DNA of 64,000 bases from CAZTDU01 sp964617355. GTDB lineage: Bacteria > Pseudomonadota > Gammaproteobacteria > Burkholderiales > SG8-39. Under the pieces are notes generated by a model, which had not been told where the DNA came from, did not search any database, and worked only from the letters and a program-made list of their open reading frames with translations. This document shows positions 8,532 to 17,387 of the stretch, piece after piece. The position numbers and the translations under genes were made by a program. Where the stretch lies: the NCBI GenBank assembly GCA_964617355.1, contig CAZTXP010000144.1:1-64000 (forward strand), written 5' to 3'. Numbering within the stretch: position 1 is the stretch's first letter; the number at the start of each line of letters is the position of its first letter.

Positions 8532-9488
8532 ATGCGCATCCTCGTCGCACTCCTCTCCGCCGGCCTCTGTGCCGCGGCCCACGCGCAGGCGTGGCCGACC
8601 AAGCCGCTGCGCCTCGTGGTGCCCTTCGCGCCCGGCGGCAGTTCGTCGATCGTCGCACGCAGCTTCGCCGCCGAGATGGAGAAGGGCCTCGGCCAGTCCA
8701 TCGTCGTCGAGAACAAGGGCGGCGGCGGCGGCAACATCGCGATGCAGGAGGTCGCGCGCGCCGACCCGGACGGCTACACGATGATCATCGGGCATGTCGG
8801 CTCGCTGGCGATGAACCCGTTCATGTACGAGAAGCTGCCCTACGACGTCGACCGCGACTTCGCGCCGGTGTCGCTGCTCGCCATCGTGCCGGCAATCTAC
8901 GTGGTGCACGAGTCGGTGCCGGCGAAGAACCTGAAGGAGTTCGTCGCGCTCGCGAAGAAGGACCCGGGCAAGATCAACTACGGCAGCGCGGGCAATGGCT
9001 CGGCCGGCCACCTCGCGATGGAGTACCTCAAGCAGGCGACCGGCATGGAGATCCAGCACGTGCCGTACAAGGGCACCGGGCCGAACGTGGTCGACCTCGT
9101 CGCCGGCCGCACGCAGGCGACCTCGGCCGGCACGCCGCCGCTGATGCCGCACGTGAAGAGCGGCAAGCTGCGCGTGATCGCGGTCGGCACGCCGAAGCGC
9201 CTCGCCAACCTGCCCGACGTGCCCACCGTCGCCGAGCAGGGCTATCCCGGCTTCGAGACCTCGCAGTGGTACGGCCTCAACGTGCCCGCGAAGACACCCG
9301 AGCCGGTGATCCGTCGCCTCGCGCAGGAAGCGGCCAAGGCCGCGCACGCGCGCTCGCTCGCCGAGCGTTTCGCAGCCGAGGACGCGGAGGCCGTCGGATC
9401 CACGCCTGCGGAATACGCCGCGTTTGTGAAACGGGAGCAGGATCGCTGGGGCAAGGTGGTGCGCGCGGCTAAGATCAGGGCGGACTGA
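8532..9488 (+). CDS. Tripartite tricarboxylate transporter substrate-binding protein (Bug/TctC family)
   Basis: This 318-residue exported protein (MRILVALLSAGLCAAAHAQ leader) is a canonical Bug protein: LRLVVPFAPGGSSSIVAR, VVENKGGGGGNIAMQEVARA, DPDGYTMIIGHVG, KINYGSAGNGSAGHLAMEY, IQHVPYKGTGPNVVDLVAG and DVPTVAEQGYPGF. A TAGGAGGCGCC ribosome site precedes the ATG at 8532. The ligand is unknown; position after the SDR and before a third Bug gene and HyuAB suggests it feeds the same pathway. Confidence 0.93.
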   Translation: MRILVALLSAGLCAAAHAQAWPTKPLRLVVPFAPGGSSSIVARSFAAEMEKGLGQSIVVENKGGGGGNIAMQEVARADPDGYTMIIGHVGSLAMNPFMYEKLPYDVDRDFAPVSLLAIVPAIYVVHESVPAKNLKEFVALAKKDPGKINYGSAGNGSAGHLAMEYLKQATGMEIQHVPYKGTGPNVVDLVAGRTQATSAGTPPLMPHVKSGKLRVIAVGTPKRLANLPDVPTVAEQGYPGFETSQWYGLNVPAKTPEPVIRRLAQEAAKAAHARSLAERFAAEDAEAVGSTPAEYAAFVKREQDRWGKVVRAAKIRAD

Positions 9489-9510
9489 ACTCCCCCGATC
9501 GGAGGCCCCC

Positions 9511-10470
9511 ATGAAGGCACGCCACTGGCTCGCCGCACTGCTCGCGGCAGCGGTCCCGCACGCGCACGCGCAGACGTATCCCTCCAGGCAGATCGAACTG
9601 ATCCTGCCGGCCGCGCCCGGCGGCACCACCGACACGGCCGTGCGCCTGATGGCCGGCAAGTGGCAGGAGTTCCTCGGCCAGCCGGTGGTCGTGGTGAACG
9701 TTCCCGGCGCCGGCGGCGTCATCGGTGCGAACCAGGTGGCGAAGGCGAAGCCCGACGGTTACACGCTCATGGGCGGCTTCGACTCGCTGCTGGTGGCGCT
9801 GCCGTTCGTGCAGAAATCGGTCGAGTACGACCTCGACAGCTTCACCTACCTGAACGGCTTCGGCCTCGGCGCGCTCTACCTGATCGCGCGCGCCGATTCC
9901 CCGTACAAGTCGGTGGCCGACGTCATCGAGGCGGCGAAGAAGAACCCCGGCAAGATGTCGTATTCGTCGTACGGCATCGGCGTGATCACGCACTTCACCG
10001 CCGAGCGCCTCTTCGACCTCACCGGCACGAAGTGGATCTACGTGCCGTACAAGTCGAGCCCGGAATCGGTCACCGCGCTCCTCGGCGGCCACGTCGACCT
10101 CGCGGTCACCGCCGGCACCGGCGGCGCGGGCCGCAACGCGGCGGCGCGCATCCTCGCGGTCGCGGGCGACCAGCGCCGCCCCGACTACCCGAACGTGCCG
10201 ACGCTGAAGGAACAGGGCCACAACGTGTCGCTCGACTTCATCTCGGCCTTGCTCGCCCCCAAGGGCCTGCCACCCGAGGTGCGCGCGAAACTGCTCGACG
10301 CGATCCAGAAGGCGAACGCGAAGTACGGCGATCTCTTCAAGGACGAGATCCTCAGGAAAGCCGACCTCATCTTCGTCAACATGCCGGGCGACGAGGTGCA
10401 GCGCATCTGGAAGGAACGCCAGGCGTGGTTCCGCGAGACCGCGCCGAAGATGAACCTCGACAAGCGCTAG
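9511..10470 (+). CDS. Tripartite tricarboxylate transporter substrate-binding protein (divergent Bug/TctC)
   Basis: This 319-residue protein has a signal peptide ending near AHAQ. Bug motifs are present but looser than in the preceding gene: IELILPAAPGGTTDTAVR, VVNVPGAGGVIGANQVAKAKPDGYT, WIYVPYKSSPESVTALLGGHVD and NVPTLKEQGHNVSLDF. The last block and the KKNPGKMSYSSYGIG stretch set it apart from its neighbour, so it probably binds a different ligand. It lies 22 bp after the previous Bug gene and 9 bp before hyuA. No transporter membrane subunits accompany it. Confidence 0.9.
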   Translation: MKARHWLAALLAAAVPHAHAQTYPSRQIELILPAAPGGTTDTAVRLMAGKWQEFLGQPVVVVNVPGAGGVIGANQVAKAKPDGYTLMGGFDSLLVALPFVQKSVEYDLDSFTYLNGFGLGALYLIARADSPYKSVADVIEAAKKNPGKMSYSSYGIGVITHFTAERLFDLTGTKWIYVPYKSSPESVTALLGGHVDLAVTAGTGGAGRNAAARILAVAGDQRRPDYPNVPTLKEQGHNVSLDFISALLAPKGLPPEVRAKLLDAIQKANAKYGDLFKDEILRKADLIFVNMPGDEVQRIWKERQAWFRETAPKMNLDKR

Positions 10471-10479
10471 GCCGCAGGC

Positions 10480-12555
10480 ATGGCAGGCCGCTACCGCATC
10501 GGTGTCGACATCGGCGGCACCTTCACCGACTTCACCATGGTCGACGACCAGACGGGCGAAGTCTTCGTCGACAAGTGCCTCACCACGCCCGGGCAGCCCG
10601 AGCAGGCAGTGATGCAGGGCCTGCGCGAACTGCGCAGCCGGCGCAGCGACGCGCTGTCGGCCGCGGCCGCGGTGATCCACGCCACGACGCTGCTCACCAA
10701 CGTGATCCTCGAGCGAAAGGGCGCGCGCGCCGGCCTGCTCGCCACCGAGGGCTTCCGCGACGTGCTCGAGTTCGCGCGCGAGCTGCGCTACGACGTCTAC
10801 GATCCGTTCATCACCTTCCCCGAGCCGCTGGTCGAGCGGCCGCTGCGCCTCGGCGTGCGGGAGCGCCTGCTGGTCAACGGCGCGGTGCTCACGCCGCTCG
10901 AGGAAGACGACGTACGCCGTGCGGCCGAGGTGTTCCGCGCGCGCGGCGTCGAGGCGGTGGCGATCTCGTTCCTGCACTCGTACCGCAACGCCGCGCACGA
11001 ACGGCGCGCGCGCGAGGTGCTGGCCGCGGCGCTGCCCGGCGTCGAGATCTCGATCTCGAGCGAGGTGCACCCGGAGCCGAAGGAATACGAGCGCACCTCG
11101 ACCACGGTGGTCGACGCATACGTGAAGCCCACCGCGGCGAAATACCTCGACAAGCTGTCCTCCGAACTGCGCGGCGACGGCTACGCCAACAGCCTCTTCG
11201 TGATGCTGTCGAACGGCGGCACCGCGACCGCCGAGACCACCAAGCGCTTCCCGGTGCAGGCGGTGGAATCCGGCCCCGCGGCGGGCGTGGAAGCGGCGAT
11301 GCACTACGGGCGCCTGATCGGCGAATCGCGCCTGCTGTCCTTCGACATGGGCGGCACCACGGCGAAGCTCTGCGTGGTGCTCGGCGGCAAGGCGGCGCGC
11401 ACGCGCAGCTTCGAGGTCGACCGCGTGCAGCGCTTCAAGCCCGGCAGCGGCATCCCGATCGCGACGCCGGTGTACGACCTGCTCGAGATCGGCGCCGGCG
11501 GCGGCAGCATCGCGCGCGTGAACGACCTCGGCCTGCTGCAGGTCGGCCCGGACAGCGCGAGCTCGGTGCCCGGCCCGGCCTGCTACGGCCGCGGCGGCGA
11601 GGATCCGACCGTGACCGACGCGGACCTCGTGCTCGGCTTCCTCGATGCCGACAGCTTCCTCGGCGGCTCGATGAAACTGTCGCGCGAGGCGGCCGAGGCC
11701 GCGGTCGCGAAGAAGATCGGCGCGCCGCTGAAGACCAGCGCCGCCGAGGCCGCGTGGGGCATCCACAACCTCGTCAACGAAACCATGGCCTCGGCGGCGC
11801 GCGTGCACATCGCCGAGAAAGGCCAGACGCCGCGCAACCTGTCGCTCGTCGCCTTCGGCGGCGCCGGACCGGTGCACGCCGCGGGCCTCGCGCGCAAGCT
11901 CGGCTGTCCGCGGCTCGTGGTGCCGCCGCTGCCGGGCGTGATGTCCGCGTTCGGCCTGCTTACGGCGCAGATGTCGATCGAGCGCCCGCGCGCCGTGCGC
12001 CGCGTGCTCGGCGACTGCCAGCCCGATCAACTGGAGGCGTGGACCCGCGAACTCGAGCGCGAGGCCGGCGCGCTGCTGCCGGCCGGCGCGACGCCCGTGT
12101 TCAAGCGCATGGCCGACATCTGGCGCGTCGGGCAGGACTATCCGCTCGAGATCGAGCTGGACGGCGACTGGACCGCACCCGACGCCTTCGCGCGCGTCGA
12201 GGAAGCCTTCAACCGCGAGTACGCCGAGCACTACGGCCGCGTGGACGACGACACGGCGCTGGAACTGGTCACGCTGCGCGTGCGCGCGGCGGTGCCGTCG
12301 AAGTCCCCGGTCGCGAAGGCCGGCGCCGCGGGAGGCAATCCGCTCAAGGGCCGTCGCAAGGTCTACGTGCCGGCCGCCGGCGCCTTCGAGGACGTGCCGG
12401 TCTACGACCGCGCGCTGCTCGCGCCGGGCGCCACCCTCGCCGGCCCGGCGATCGTCGAGGAGCGCGAATCCACCACGGTAATCGACCGCGGCGACGCGCT
12501 CGCGGTCGACGCCCACGGCTGCCTCGTCGTCACCCTCCGCACCCAGGGCCAGTGA
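10480..12555 (+). CDS. Hydantoinase/oxoprolinase A subunit (HyuA-like)
   Basis: This 691-residue HyuA-type ATP-dependent subunit begins with YRIGVDIGGTFTDFTMVDD, the phosphate-binding start of the actin/hexokinase-like fold. Further A-subunit blocks are HATTLLTNVILERKGA, the central LLSFDMGGTTAKLCVV, LEIGAGGGSIARVN, SVPGPACYGRGGEDPTVTDAD, and LVAFGGAGPVHAAGLA. Length is normal for the family (about 690). Relatives are N-methylhydantoinase, 5-oxoprolinase, and acetone or acetophenone carboxylase subunits, all of which use ATP. The gene overlaps hyuB by 1 bp (TGATG), so A and B form a complex. Substrate undecided; neighbouring Bug proteins suggest an imported organic acid or lactam. Confidence 0.92.
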   Translation: MAGRYRIGVDIGGTFTDFTMVDDQTGEVFVDKCLTTPGQPEQAVMQGLRELRSRRSDALSAAAAVIHATTLLTNVILERKGARAGLLATEGFRDVLEFARELRYDVYDPFITFPEPLVERPLRLGVRERLLVNGAVLTPLEEDDVRRAAEVFRARGVEAVAISFLHSYRNAAHERRAREVLAAALPGVEISISSEVHPEPKEYERTSTTVVDAYVKPTAAKYLDKLSSELRGDGYANSLFVMLSNGGTATAETTKRFPVQAVESGPAAGVEAAMHYGRLIGESRLLSFDMGGTTAKLCVVLGGKAARTRSFEVDRVQRFKPGSGIPIATPVYDLLEIGAGGGSIARVNDLGLLQVGPDSASSVPGPACYGRGGEDPTVTDADLVLGFLDADSFLGGSMKLSREAAEAAVAKKIGAPLKTSAAEAAWGIHNLVNETMASAARVHIAEKGQTPRNLSLVAFGGAGPVHAAGLARKLGCPRLVVPPLPGVMSAFGLLTAQMSIERPRAVRRVLGDCQPDQLEAWTRELEREAGALLPAGATPVFKRMADIWRVGQDYPLEIELDGDWTAPDAFARVEEAFNREYAEHYGRVDDDTALELVTLRVRAAVPSKSPVAKAGAAGGNPLKGRRKVYVPAAGAFEDVPVYDRALLAPGATLAGPAIVEERESTTVIDRGDALAVDAHGCLVVTLRTQGQ

Positions 12556-14282
12556 TGAAACTCGATCCCGTCCTCACGCAGATCCTCTGGAACCGCGTCG
12601 TCTCGGTGGCCGACGAGGCCGCCACGGGCCTGATCCGCACCTCGTACTCGTCGGTGGTGCGCGACTTCCACGACTTCGCCTGCGGCCTGTTCGACGCCGA
12701 GGGCAACCTGCTCGCGCACTCGACGAAGACCACCACCGCGTTCATCGGCGTGATGCCGTACGTGATGCGGAACTTCCTTTCGCACTTCCCGCCGCAGACG
12801 CTGGAACCGGGCGACGCGCTGATCACCAACGACCCGTGGCAGGGCACCGGGCACGCCTACGACCTCTGCATCGCGTCGCCGATCTTCCACAAGGGCACGA
12901 TCGCCGGCTACGCGATCTGCATCGTGCACCACCTCGACGTCGGCGGCCGCATGGCCACCACCGAGTCCAAGGACATGTACGAGGAAGGCCTGCGCCTGCC
13001 GATGCTGAAGCTCTACCGCGCCGGCAGCTTCGACCCCGCGCTGCAGGGCGTGATCCGCGCCAACGTGCGCGCGCCGGACAAGATGTTCGGCGACATCCGT
13101 GCGCAGATCGTGGCGAACAACGTCTGCGCGCGCGGCCTCTGCGCGATGCTCGATGACTACGGCCTCGACCCGCAGGCGCTGCTCGAACTGTCGCGCGAGA
13201 TCAGCGGCCGCACCGAGCGCAGCCTGCGCGAGAAGATCGCGCTGCTGCCGCGCGGCACCTACGAGAACGACGTCACGCTGCCGACCATCGGCAACGTCGC
13301 GGGCATCCACATCCACGTCGCGGTGACGGTGGAAGGCGACGGCATCGTCGTCGACTACGCGGGGTCGTCCGGCGAAGTGCCCGCGGCGGTGAACGTCACC
13401 TTCAACATGACGCGCTCCTACAGCATGTACCCGATCAAGCTCGCGCTCGATCCGGGCGTGCCGAACAACGAGGGCGCGTTCCGGCCGGTGACCGTGCGCG
13501 CGCCGGAGGGGTCGCTGCTCGCGTGCAAGCCGCCCGCGCCGACCTGGGGCCGCACGATGATCTGCCACAACCTGCCGGAGATCGTGTTCGGGGCCCTCGC
13601 CAAGGCGATCCCGGAGCGCATCATGGCCGGCAGCGGCGCGACGCCGCTCGTGTTCACGTACTTCCGCGCCAAGCGCCGCGATGGCAAGACCTACATCGGC
13701 ATCAACTCCAGCATGGGCGGCCTCGGCGCAAACGCGCAGGGCGACGGCCCCAGCTGCCGCGGATTCCCGTACAACGTGGGCAACATCCCGATCGAGACCG
13801 TCGAGAACGACCTGCCCGTGATCTACCGCTACAAGGAGATGCTGCCCGACTCGGGCGGCCCCGGCCGTCATCGCGGCGGCCTCGGTCAGGCGTTCGAGTT
13901 CGAGGTCGCCGACGGCGAGCTCGGCCCCGACGGCCCGCTGGTGGTCAGCATCCGCGGCTCGGGCCGCAAGCCCGAATCGCCCTACCCGGTGTTCGGGCGC
14001 CTCGGCGGCGGCGTCGGCCGCGGCGAAGACCTCACCTTGAACGGCACGCCGATCCCGCACGGCCCGCAGCAGGCGCTGAAGCCGGGCGACCGCCTGCGCA
14101 TGGCGCTGCCGGGTGGTGGCGGATTCGGCGACGCGAAGGCGCGTGAGCCGTCGCGCGTCGCGCGCGACGTGCAACTCGGCTACGTCACGCCCGAGGGCGC
14201 GAAGGCGGACTACGGCGTGGCGGTATCGCCCGCGGGCGAGGTAGACGACGCGGCGACGAAGAAACTGCGGGCCGCAAGATGA
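12555..14282 (+). CDS. Hydantoinase/oxoprolinase B subunit (HyuB-like)
   Basis: This 575-residue HyuB-family protein opens with MKLDPVLTQILWNRVVSVADEA and carries TSYSSVVRDFHDFACGLFD, GDALITNDPWQGTGHAYDLC, IVHHLDVGGRM, and GGPGRHRGGLGQAFEFE near the C-terminus, all standard B-subunit blocks. It is full-length. The start ATG is built into the hyuA stop (TGATG), and its own stop overlaps the dehydrogenase start by ATGA, so A, B and the dehydrogenase are tightly coupled. No third, small C subunit of the acetone/acetophenone carboxylase type is seen, which favours a hydantoinase or oxoprolinase-like hydrolase over a carboxylase. Confidence 0.92.
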   Translation: MKLDPVLTQILWNRVVSVADEAATGLIRTSYSSVVRDFHDFACGLFDAEGNLLAHSTKTTTAFIGVMPYVMRNFLSHFPPQTLEPGDALITNDPWQGTGHAYDLCIASPIFHKGTIAGYAICIVHHLDVGGRMATTESKDMYEEGLRLPMLKLYRAGSFDPALQGVIRANVRAPDKMFGDIRAQIVANNVCARGLCAMLDDYGLDPQALLELSREISGRTERSLREKIALLPRGTYENDVTLPTIGNVAGIHIHVAVTVEGDGIVVDYAGSSGEVPAAVNVTFNMTRSYSMYPIKLALDPGVPNNEGAFRPVTVRAPEGSLLACKPPAPTWGRTMICHNLPEIVFGALAKAIPERIMAGSGATPLVFTYFRAKRRDGKTYIGINSSMGGLGANAQGDGPSCRGFPYNVGNIPIETVENDLPVIYRYKEMLPDSGGPGRHRGGLGQAFEFEVADGELGPDGPLVVSIRGSGRKPESPYPVFGRLGGGVGRGEDLTLNGTPIPHGPQQALKPGDRLRMALPGGGGFGDAKAREPSRVARDVQLGYVTPEGAKADYGVAVSPAGEVDDAATKKLRAAR

Positions 14283-15271
14283 CCCGTGTTTGCCTTGTTC
14301 CAGGCGACGGCATCGGCCAGGAAGTCGTGCCCGCCGCGGCCGAGGTATTGAGAAAGGTCGCCCCGTCGATCTCGTTCGTCGAGGCGCCCGCCGGCTACGG
14401 GCATTTCACGAAGACGGGCAACGCGCTGCCCGACGAGACGCTGCGCACGGTGGAGTCCTGCGACGCGACGCTGTTCGGCGCCACCGGCTCGCCGATGGGC
14501 GTGGTCGAGGGCTATCGCAGCCCGATCCTCGGCATGCGCCGCGCGCTCGACCTCTACGCCAACCTGCGCCCGACGCGCTCGCTGCCCGGCGCGTTCTCGC
14601 GGCCGGGCGTGGACCTGCTGCTCTTTCGCGAGAACACCGAGGACCTCTACGTCGGCCGCGAGCGGCGCGACGGCGACACCGCGATCGCCGAGCGCGTGAT
14701 CACGCGCGCCGCGTCCGAGCGCATCGCGCGCCTGGGCTGCGAGCACGCCCGCAGGCGCAGGAAGCGCGTCACCTTCGTGCACAAGGCGAACGTGCTGCGC
14801 GTGACCGACGGTCTCTTCCGCGAGGCGTGCTTCACGGTGGCGAAGGACTTCCCCGACGTGAAGTGCGACGAGTTGCTGGTGGACGCGATGGCGATGCGCC
14901 TCGTGCGCGACCCGGAGAGCTTTGACGTCATCGTCACCACCAATCTCTTCGGCGACATCCTGTCGGACGAGGCCGCGGCGCTGGTCGGCGGCCTCGGCGT
15001 CGCGCCCTCGGGCAACGTCGGCGGCAGGACCGCGGTGTTCGAGCCGGTGCACGGCTCGGCGCCGGACATCGCCGGCAAGGGCCTCGCGAACCCGATGGGC
15101 GCGATCCTGTCCGCGGCGATGCTGCTCGACCACGTCGGCCTTGCGGACGCCGCCGAGCGCGTGCGCTGGGCGATCGGCCGCGTCGTCGAGGCCGGCATGC
15201 TGCCCGCCGACCTCGGCGGCACGGCGACCACCGCCGAGGTCACGCGCGCGGTACTCTCCGCGCTCGACTGA
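14279..15271 (+). CDS. NAD(P)-dependent isocitrate/isopropylmalate-type dehydrogenase
   Basis: This 330-residue beta-decarboxylating dehydrogenase has VCLVPGDGIGQEVVP at the N-terminus, ANLRPTRSLPG, the substrate loop LLLFRENTEDLYVGRER, the Asp block NLFGDILSDEAAALVGGLG, and the cofactor-site stretch FEPVHGSAPDIAGKGLANP. RENTEDLY points to the isocitrate/homoisocitrate/tartrate side rather than LeuB. No leuC or leuD is near, so leucine synthesis is unlikely. It overlaps hyuB by 4 bp, which argues for a decarboxylating oxidation of a hydroxyacid in the same pathway. The true substrate is unknown. Confidence 0.87.
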   Translation: MTRVCLVPGDGIGQEVVPAAAEVLRKVAPSISFVEAPAGYGHFTKTGNALPDETLRTVESCDATLFGATGSPMGVVEGYRSPILGMRRALDLYANLRPTRSLPGAFSRPGVDLLLFRENTEDLYVGRERRDGDTAIAERVITRAASERIARLGCEHARRRRKRVTFVHKANVLRVTDGLFREACFTVAKDFPDVKCDELLVDAMAMRLVRDPESFDVIVTTNLFGDILSDEAAALVGGLGVAPSGNVGGRTAVFEPVHGSAPDIAGKGLANPMGAILSAAMLLDHVGLADAAERVRWAIGRVVEAGMLPADLGGTATTAEVTRAVLSALD

Positions 15272-15289
15272 ACTCCGCCGGGAGCCGCG

Positions 15290-16330
15290 ATGCCCGACCT
15301 GATCGACCTGCGCAGCGACACCGTCACGCGGCCCACCGAGGCCATGCGCGCCGTCATGGCGCGCGCGCCCGTAGGCGACATGCAATACGGCGACGACCCG
15401 ACGCTGAATGCGCTCGAGGAACGCGTCGCCGGCCTGCTCGGCAAGGAAGCCGCGCTGTGGCTGCCCTCCGGCACGATGGCGAACCAGGTCGCGCTGCGCG
15501 TGCTGACGCGCCCGGGCGACGACGTGCTGGTCGGCTCCGAGGCCCATTCGGTCTGGCACGAGGCCGGCGGCTCGGCCGCGAACTCCGGCGTGCAGTTCAC
15601 CGAGATCGGTTCGAAAGGCCTCTTCACCGCTGATGACATGCGCGCGCACGCCAAGCCGCGCAACGCCCCGGTGCTGCCGATCCCCGGCACCGCGCTCGTG
15701 CAGGTCGAAAATACGCACAACCGCCACGGCGGTCTGGTCTGGGATCCGAACGCGCTCGATGCGATCGGCGCGGCGGCGCGCGAACTCGGCATTGCGAGCT
15801 ACCTCGACGGCGCGCGGCTCTGGAACGCGGCGATAGCGTGCAATGAATCGCCCGCGCGCCTCGCCGCGCCATTCGACCTCCTCATGGTGGCGTTCTCGAA
15901 GGGCCTCGGTGCGCCCGCGGGCTCGATGCTCGCCGGGCCGAAGCCGCTGATCCAGGCCGCGATCCGGCACCGGCGCATGCTCGGCGGCGCGATGCGGCAG
16001 GTCGGCATGTTCGCCGCGGCCTGCGACTTCGGCCTCACGCAGCACTACGAGCGCCTCGCCGAGGACCACGAGCACGCGCGCCTGATCGCCGCGCGGCTGC
16101 GCGAATGCCCCGGCGTCGCGCTGGCCGCGGATCCTCCTCCGACCAACATCGTGGTGTTCGATGTCGCGAAGGCAAAGCGCGGCGCCACCGACCTCATGGC
16201 CGCCGCGAAGGCGGAAGGGGTGCTGGTGAACGCGCTCGGGCCGACGAAGATGCGCCTCCTCACGCACCTCGACGCGAATCGCGCGCAGTGCGAGCGCGCG
16301 GCTGCGGTGCTGGCGCGCCTGCTCTCCTAG
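15290..16330 (+). CDS. ltaE: Low-specificity L-threonine aldolase family PLP enzyme
   Basis: This 346-residue fold-type I PLP enzyme begins DLIDLRSDTVTRPTEAMR, the threonine aldolase signature. YLDGARLWNAA holds the PLP-ring aspartate, and Lys about residue 204 in AFSKGLGAPAGSM is the Schiff-base lysine. Family members cleave L-threonine/allo-threonine and other beta-hydroxy-amino acids to glycine plus an aldehyde. It closes the 6.3-16.3 kb + strand run, 18 bp after the dehydrogenase, and may act on a beta-hydroxy-amino acid made there rather than on threonine itself. It is nearly abutted (3 bp) by the convergent LysR gene. Confidence 0.88.
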   Translation: MPDLIDLRSDTVTRPTEAMRAVMARAPVGDMQYGDDPTLNALEERVAGLLGKEAALWLPSGTMANQVALRVLTRPGDDVLVGSEAHSVWHEAGGSAANSGVQFTEIGSKGLFTADDMRAHAKPRNAPVLPIPGTALVQVENTHNRHGGLVWDPNALDAIGAAARELGIASYLDGARLWNAAIACNESPARLAAPFDLLMVAFSKGLGAPAGSMLAGPKPLIQAAIRHRRMLGGAMRQVGMFAAACDFGLTQHYERLAEDHEHARLIAARLRECPGVALAADPPPTNIVVFDVAKAKRGATDLMAAAKAEGVLVNALGPTKMRLLTHLDANRAQCERAAAVLARLLS

Positions 16331-16333
16331 GCC

Positions 16334-17287
16334 TTACTGCAGCCGCACCGGCGCGATCGGCGCCACGCCCTTCCAGCGCCCGGTCTCGGCCAGCATCTGC
16401 GCGGTGTCGCGCAATTCCGAGGCGACCAGCGCGGCGGCGGCGGAACGCCGCTCGGGCGGCAGCGAATAGACGTAGTTGCGACGCCCGAGCCTCGCATCCG
16501 AGACCGACAGCGTGCGCCACTGCCGGCCGCGCCGGCCTTCGAGGTACACCGCCGCCATCGGCTTGATGGTCGCGCCCATGCCGTCGAATACGCAGTCCAT
16601 CAGGAGCGACAGCGAATCGATCTCGGCGACTATCCTCGGCTGCAGGTTCCTCTGCTCGAACTCCGCGGCGATGCGCCGGCGCAGGCCGTGGGTGCCGGTG
16701 GGCAGGATCAAGGGCAGATCCGCCGCTTCCGCGATCGTCAGCGACGTGCGCCGCGCGGGCACCAGCGGACTGTGCCTGGGCAGCATGACGAAGAGTTCCT
16801 CCTCGAGCAGCGGCTCTACCGCGAGATCGGGCGCGACGTCGCTCGCGAACAGCACCGCGAGGTCGAGCTGTCCGAGGCGCATCATCTGCCCGAGGTGGCC
16901 GCTCATGCCCTCGACCACGTTCAGCAGCACGCCCGGGAAGCGCTCGCGCACGCGCCGCACCAGTTCGAGGCCGAGCCCCGAGACGGTGGTCGACGGCAGG
17001 CCGACCGACACCATGCCCTGCACTGCCCCCGAGTCCTTCCTCGCGATCGACAGCGCCTGGTCGAGCTGGCGCAGCATGAAGCGCGCGTGGTGGTAGAGCG
17101 CGAGGCCGTTCTCGGTCGGCGCCACGCCCTTGGGCGAGCGCGTCAGCAGCGGCTTGCCGACCTCGGCCTCGAGCTTGGAGAGCTGCTGGCTCAGCGCCGG
17201 CTGGGCGATGTAGAGCTGGCGCGAGGCGCGCGACAGGCTGCCGCTCTCGACGATCTGGGTGAAATAGCGCAGCTGCCGCAGGTCCAT
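16334..17287 (-). CDS. LysR-type transcriptional regulator
   Basis: This 317-residue LTTR starts MDLRQLRYFTQIVESGSLSRAS, with the helix-turn-helix at residues ~18-40 (LYIAQPALSQQLSKLEAE). I chose the ATG at 17287; an upstream start adds 12 Arg-rich residues and would run through the operator dyad. The effector domain is complete. The N-terminal style (YFTQIVESGSLSRASRQLYIAQPALSQQ) is that of the Nac/Cbl-like branch. It diverges from the cupin-ABC-ALDH-ThDP run and most likely controls it through the dyad at 17311-17333. Confidence 0.9.
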   Translation of the reverse strand: MDLRQLRYFTQIVESGSLSRASRQLYIAQPALSQQLSKLEAEVGKPLLTRSPKGVAPTENGLALYHHARFMLRQLDQALSIARKDSGAVQGMVSVGLPSTTVSGLGLELVRRVRERFPGVLLNVVEGMSGHLGQMMRLGQLDLAVLFASDVAPDLAVEPLLEEELFVMLPRHSPLVPARRTSLTIAEAADLPLILPTGTHGLRRRIAAEFEQRNLQPRIVAEIDSLSLLMDCVFDGMGATIKPMAAVYLEGRRGRQWRTLSVSDARLGRRNYVYSLPPERRSAAAALVASELRDTAQMLAETGRWKGVAPIAPVRLQ

Positions 17288-17310
17288 CCGGCGTCTCCTC
17301 CAAGGTGAGG

Positions 17311-17333
17311 GGGTATAACGCAAGCTTATACCC
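17311..17333. promoter_or_regulatory. Perfect LysR-type operator dyad
   Basis: Perfect 8-bp inverted repeat, GGGTATAA at 17311-17318 and TTATACCC at 17326-17333, around a 7-bp spacer. It contains the LTTR T-N11-A core (T17316, A17328). It lies 24 bp upstream of the LysR start at 17287 and 55 bp before the cupin start, the usual place for an autoregulatory and activating site. Confidence 0.75.
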
Positions 17334-17387
17334 TATCTCGGAAATCGGTACTTCCCGCCTGCGCGGCCGGTTCCTACACTGGGCTTC

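Noticed and set aside
9475..12516. Very long antisense open frame (over 1000 codons) opposite the Bug and hydantoinase genes
   Set aside because: It is a by-product of high third-position GC opposite well-recognised genes; composition is Arg/Ala/His-rich low-complexity with no domain.
14279..15271. Assignment as LeuB (3-isopropylmalate dehydrogenase)
   Set aside because: RENTEDLY loop and absence of leuC/leuD favour an isocitrate/tartrate-type enzyme in a catabolic run.
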